Below, piece after piece: positions 60,401-64,000 of a stretch of DNA of 64,000 bases (position 1 is its first letter; each line of letters opens with the position of its first letter). Location of the stretch: contig JAUPFP010000083.1 of the NCBI GenBank assembly GCA_036925085.1, positions 262,731 through 326,730 on the forward strand, written 5' to 3'. The translations under genes were made by a program, and so were the position numbers. The notes under the pieces are model-generated. The model was not told the origin of the DNA, did no database searches, and saw only the letters and a program-made list of their open reading frames with translations. This DNA is from Brachycybe producta. Taxonomy: Eukaryota > Arthropoda > Diplopoda > Playtdesmida > Andrognathidae.

Positions 60401-61352
60401 CAAAATATGCAAATGAAGGATGAATAATCAATTTAAATTTTTGGTATTTTTGAGTTTCTGAAACAACATTTAAAAGTAACTGAAAGTCTTTTAAAAACTA
60501 GAAGAGCGCTCCGTTTATCCTGTCTTTCAGAAGAAAAATTAAAAGAAGCTTGAACGTGTTTAAGAAACTAGAATATGTAATCAATCATTTACTGTTTTTT
60601 TTCTCGTGCTAATAATATATTTTAAAATAAACTTTTTATGTCAGTTTGAAAAAAGTTTATTTTGAAAAATATCAACATGAAAATCTCCTTAAGTGATTCA
60701 TTTGCTTTTTCTACTTTCTAAAACATTTTCATTTTTTATATGTTTCATTTTGGAACTCCAGATATTGATTCAATTGTTCTCCTTTCATTTGCATATTTTA
60801 CAATGACTGTTTATAAGCCGGGAGAATATTCAAAACATAAGGTAACTTATCTGTTTATTCGATAATTGAGATAACCGAATTTGGTTTAAAATCTTTGTAA
60901 GTTTATAATTTATAGTTGTCTCAATCGTAAAATGAAGTTTGTGTGACGTCAGAGGGGTTGACAAAAAATTAGGATTTTGAAATAAAATGAATGACGGCAA
61001 ACGTTTTGAATAGTTCAAACAAAAGGGTTTTCGCATTTACGTTTGCTGTCATTCATTTTCTTTCAAAATCCTAAATTTTTTTTGTCAACCCCTCTGACGT
61101 CACAAGCTTCATTTTACGACGAGAACACTGTATATTATTATACCTATAGCTATTCTCATTCGATCGAACTTTATTTTCCAAGTAATTCTTTATCAGTGCC
61201 AATTGATCGAATATTTCTTTGAGTTTATTTTCTGTACTTTCAAATGAGAATTCATTTGTTTTTTGTATTGCTTTCGAAACAATTGTTTCCATTTCTGATT
61301 GGGTTGGAATTGAATTCATATCAGTTTCCTGTTTAGGGTTTCGCTCGCTCAT
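57404..61352 (-). CDS. Uncharacterised 198-residue coiled-coil protein
   Basis: Three exons on the minus strand join with agreeing phases: 61352-61144, 57864-57704, 57630-57404. The start is MSERNPKQETDMNSI at 61352; an in-frame ATG 48 nt upstream would add a lysine-rich leader (MTFKKIEDKEF). The protein is hydrophilic, rich in E, K and L, and probably coiled coil from about residue 45 to 185 (NKLKEIFDQLALIKNYLENK; FDNEIKELENNYYELRGSE; ANLREELQKLIRKKQTALDV), with no signal peptide or membrane span. Intron 2 appears to start with GC (CCAG|GCAAAT at 57703); no usable GT lies near. Intron 1 (3.3 kb) contains a LINE fragment and a tRNA gene. I do not recognise the family; a cytoskeletal, kinetochore or transport adaptor is possible but unproven. 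Confidence 0.6.
58684..59799 (+). mobile_element. RTE-type LINE, 5'-truncated, reverse transcriptase frame open
   Basis: From 58684 an uninterrupted frame (stop at 59779-59781) encodes the C-terminal half of a reverse transcriptase: VFIDLEKAYDRVP, GVHQGSALSPYLF, the catalytic FADDIVLV block, GLKISRAKTEYM, FKYLGSVLQDDG, then a C-terminal RLRWFGHVLR and GRGRPKQTW region. The endonuclease and the first RT motifs are missing. It ends at the stop and a short ATG/TGA microsatellite tail (59778-59797), as RTE-clade elements do. No frameshift is seen, so the insertion is fairly young. It sits antisense in intron 1 of the coiled-coil gene and cannot move by itself. Confidence 0.9.
60191..60272 (+). 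tRNA. tRNA-Ser (anticodon GCT)
   Basis: An 82-nt cloverleaf: acceptor stem GACGAGG (60191-60197) pairs with CCTCGTC (60265-60271), discriminator G. A-box region TGGCCGAGCGGTTAAGG, anticodon stem TTGGA/TCCAA with loop CTGCTAA (anticodon GCT at 60224-60226, reading AGC/AGT), a long variable arm as in class II tRNAs, and B-box GAGTTCGAATC. A T-run just downstream (60277-60280) serves as the Pol III terminator. There is no intron. It lies in an intron of the minus-strand coiled-coil gene. Confidence 0.97.
60480..60725. repeat. Copy of the ACTAGAA / AATAAACTTTTTAT repeat
   Basis: It contains GTTTAAGAAACTAGAATATG, AAAATAAACTTTTTATGTCA, AAAAAGTTTATTTTGAAAAA and ATCAACATGAAAA. It belongs to the same family as 56805-57010 and, more distantly, the Toll intron MITEs. 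It lies in an intron of the coiled-coil gene. Confidence 0.6.
60926..61118. mobile_element. Long-armed palindromic MITE
   Basis: Arms of about 78 bp: from CGTAAAATGAAG at 60926 through TGACGTCAGAGGGGTTGAC to GGCAAACG, and the reverse complement ending ATTTTACG at 61118, separated by about 35 bp. There are a few mismatches. TGACGTCA near each end is a CRE-like palindrome. It lies only 25 bp from the donor of exon 1 of the coiled-coil gene. Confidence 0.85.
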
Positions 61353-61559
61353 TTTTTTTTTTCTGTTAAATTCTTTGTCTTCTATTTTTTTAAAAGTCAA
61401 CCTTTATTTAAATTAACATGTGACATTATTACTGTGGTGGAGGGTCACATGGGGGGTATCAGGTGGGATACATATTGTCAGATCACACGTTTCATCTGAT
61501 GAGAAAAAAAAGATAACGTTGAAAAGTAATAGATATTTGTATTGAATGGCACGCGCCTT

Positions 61560-61910
61560 TGTGGCTATTATGTTCTATAGGAGAGGTCTCTTCTATCCAA
61601 CCAGCGGTTTTGAGAAAAAATTACGAAAAAAAAATTTAAATTGTTTTAAAAACTAGAATAGTTGGTTATAATGCTAAAAGTTTTTCCACGATATGATATC
61701 TTTAAAAAAATAAACTTTTTATGGCAGTTTGAAAAACACGAAAATAGTTTTTCATGTGATGTCAATGCAAAAACCAAAAAACGGGTCCTTTTCAAGATAT
61801 TGTGATAACTGATAAGATATTGAAATGAAAAAACTTTTAACGTAATCATTTACCATTCTAGTTTTGAAAACATTTTTAATTTTTTCATAATAATGTTTCA
61901 GTTTTCCTTA
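61560..61910. mobile_element. Fold-back MITE, intergenic copy (TLR-intron family)
   Basis: It shares CAGCGGTTTTGAGAAAA, AAAACTAGAATAG, AATAAACTTTTTATGGCAG, TTTTTCATGTGATGTCAATG and ATCATTTACCATTCTAGTTT with the intron copies of Toll A-C. It lies upstream of the coiled-coil gene start. Confidence 0.6.
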
Positions 61911-62394
61911 ATATTGCTTATAAATCCAACAATAACCAGAAGAGTTCTATTATTTTACAAACTATACAGCTACATCTCGGGTTGTTTTATAAGTATATCA
62001 AAGTGCTAAGCTGGATAACAAAAAAACTACATCGAATAAGAGCTAAACTGTTGCCTAATACCAAGGCATCCTTATTGCTAAGGTCACACCATACGTAAAT
62101 AAAAATTCAGAAATATGCAAACTGTTTTTTTTTTTTAGAATATGTGCATATAGAAAAAAAAAAACCTCAAAAATGCAAAATATTCAAGAAAATTGTTTGT
62201 TTTATGCAAATAAAAAAGTATTTCATTATAATTTACATATCAAAAGTATAATTAATAGCTACAGTTTGGTTTCTACAAATTTCAATTGTACAATTTGTGC
62301 AATTGAACCGATTCTAATTTACACATATATAACACTCAATAAGATATCATATTGTACAGAAAGCGGATTGTAATTGTGATTAAGCGTTCTATGT

Positions 62395-63152
62395 CAGAGG
62401 CGTAGCTAGGGAACCGCAAGACCCGCAACTGCGGGGGGGGGGGGGGGGGGGGGGGTGCGCAGGAGGTTTGGGAGCACAAGAAAAGAAAATGAAAGTTGAT
62501 GTATATTTTCAAAGATAATCGAATAAATTAACCGAGTGATTCCCAATCACTCAATTTATTCAATTATTTTCGATAATACATCGACTTTCATTTAATATTA
62601 TTTTTTTAACAACTACATACTTGCACCAGTAAATTTTCATAGGGTTGCTATTTTGATGAACGGGTCGGAACAACGGTAGGAACAGCCGGAAAAGTTTAGT
62701 TAAAGTTTAGAGTTTAGAGTTTAAAGTTAGAGTTTAGTTAAATTAAGCTTGTTGCAGGGGGTCTGAGGGGCGCAGCCCCCATTTTTTAAAGATTATTTCA
62801 TCAAATTAGTCCAATGTTCGGACTGTTCCGTAATTTGATCAACGGGAGGAACGGTCGGAACAATGGACAAATTTGATTAAAAATATTTTTATCAAAACTG
62901 GGGCTGTGCCCCCCCCCCAGACCCCCTGCAATAAGCTTAATTTAACTAAATCTAACCTTCCGACTGTTCCTAACCGTTCTGCTGTTCATCAAAATAGCAC
63001 CCCCCCCCCCCCCCCCCCCCCTTCATAGAAATCATTGGGCAAGGCCATCAAATGGCAACATTTTTAATTAATTCTAATAGTAATCTATACATGTATATGT
63101 GGAGGGGCGTAGAGTTTTAAGAGGGCGCAACCATGACTTAGCTACGCCACTG
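62395..63152. mobile_element. hAT-like non-autonomous element, GGCGTAGCTAGG family (758 bp)
   Basis: Ends CAGAGGCGTAGCTAGG and, in reverse complement from the right, CAGTGGCGTAGCTAAG. Flanks TTCTATGT and TTCTACAA agree at the first five of eight positions. It contains a poly(G) run at about 62434-62455, a poly(C) run at about 63000-63020, and an internal inverted pair (about 62645-62790 and 62870-63000). It is the uninterrupted sister of 35020-38616. No coding capacity. Confidence 0.85.
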
Positions 63153-64000
63153 TTCTACAATGTGTATACGAGCTATTCCTCACTAATTCACCCAAAGGTG
63201 TTGCTCAGTCATCTCAGATATTAATTTAAAAAATTACAACACAACTAGAAGATAAAAAAAATACTCTAACTTTTTTTGTTTTTAAATCAGGCCATAATTT
63301 TTGGAGAATTGGCCCTTCGAAGTTTCACTGTTTTGCTGAAAATGATGTAAATGTAAAAAATGCTAACTCCGAAACTACTAAAGATAGAACAATGGTTGAT
63401 AGCTCAAAATAAACGTCTTAATAGTGGGAAGAAAAGAGTACCTAATCATCTTTTCATAATTTTAAAATCTAGGGTGTCAAATTACACGTTCAATTTTAGC
63501 ATTTTGGTCAAATTTGAACCCGCTTTAGGCCGTGTTGAGGTCAAAGGCCAGGGTTCATATTTTTTGCAGTTATGCACTTGGGTCTACTCTAGTATGTTCC
63601 ACTATTACTTTCATTGAACTATGACTGCAACATAATAAAAAAATTAGCCTAAACTTTGAAAAAAAAAACAACTTGGGTGACCTTTGACCCCAATTTCCGC
63701 CCTGTGGCGGGTCCACCTACAAAAAAAACTAATTATGCTATGTGAAAGTTCATTACATTTCCTTTCCAGTGATGTAAAAGCCATAGATGACATTTTACAG
63801 GTGAAGAAGTGACAATTTTTCAAAGTTTGGAAAATATTTTTACCTTTTTATATAAATTGTAACAAAAAACAAGTGCAAATTCAAAAACATGTAGATTACA
63901 TAGGAAATAATACAATACATCAATGTTTTTAATGTATAAATTTTCAATTGGTCACTTTTTTAAAAGGTATAGGTGGAGAGAACCCATTTTTTATATAGTA
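63153..64000. other. AT-rich DNA without recognised features
   Basis: I see no gene, tRNA or repeat copy in this last stretch. The open frame at 63360-63617 has no recognisable content. Confidence 0.4.

Overview
The window is nuclear DNA of an AT-rich invertebrate. The genes have many short introns with GT-AG (twice GC-AG) borders, there is no operon structure, and transposon relics are everywhere. The Toll receptors have two LRRCT and one internal LRRNT cysteine clusters (Toll-6/7/8-like architecture), which points to a protostome. The sequence alone does not fix the phylum.

Layout: (1) 1-9326, + strand: the 3' part of an FNDC3A/FNDC3B orthologue; 20 exons encode nine fibronectin III domains and a C-terminal membrane anchor. 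(2) 9.3-20.8 kb: AT-rich gene-poor DNA with a mariner pseudogene, MITEs, a decamer satellite inside a fold-back structure, a solo LTR and a GACGC-rich fold-back element. (3) 20.8-50.7 kb, - strand: four tandem two-exon Toll-like receptor genes (A-D, 1132-1140 codons each). All are apparently intact, and all share a phase-1 intron at the same place. A, B and C are very similar and carry duplicated flanks; D is more diverged. Insertions between and inside the copies (hAT-like elements, a pogo-like MITE, a solo LTR nested in a hAT-like element nested in another) can be ordered in time from empty sites in the sister copies. (4) 52.1-55.0 kb, + strand: complete RNASEH2B (RNase H2 subunit B), nine exons, C-terminal PCNA-binding motif. 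(5) 55.9-61.4 kb, - strand: a possible proline-rich terminal exon, and a three-exon gene for a 198-residue coiled-coil protein I do not recognise. Its large first intron holds a 5'-truncated RTE-type LINE and, on the opposite strand, a tRNA-Ser(GCT). (6) 61.4-64 kb: repeats, including a 758-bp hAT-like non-autonomous element.

Functionally, the block is an innate-immunity receptor array expanded by tandem duplication between two housekeeping genes. FNDC3A and RNASEH2B also lie on the same human chromosome band region (13q14), so the flanking pair may be an old linkage. I see no bacterial-type defence system, CRISPR array or operon. The strongest unusual signals are the mosaic sequence sharing among the Toll copies, the conserved in-frame stop just inside the Toll intron (a possible route to a secreted ectodomain), the three-level transposon nest, and several long perfect palindromes.
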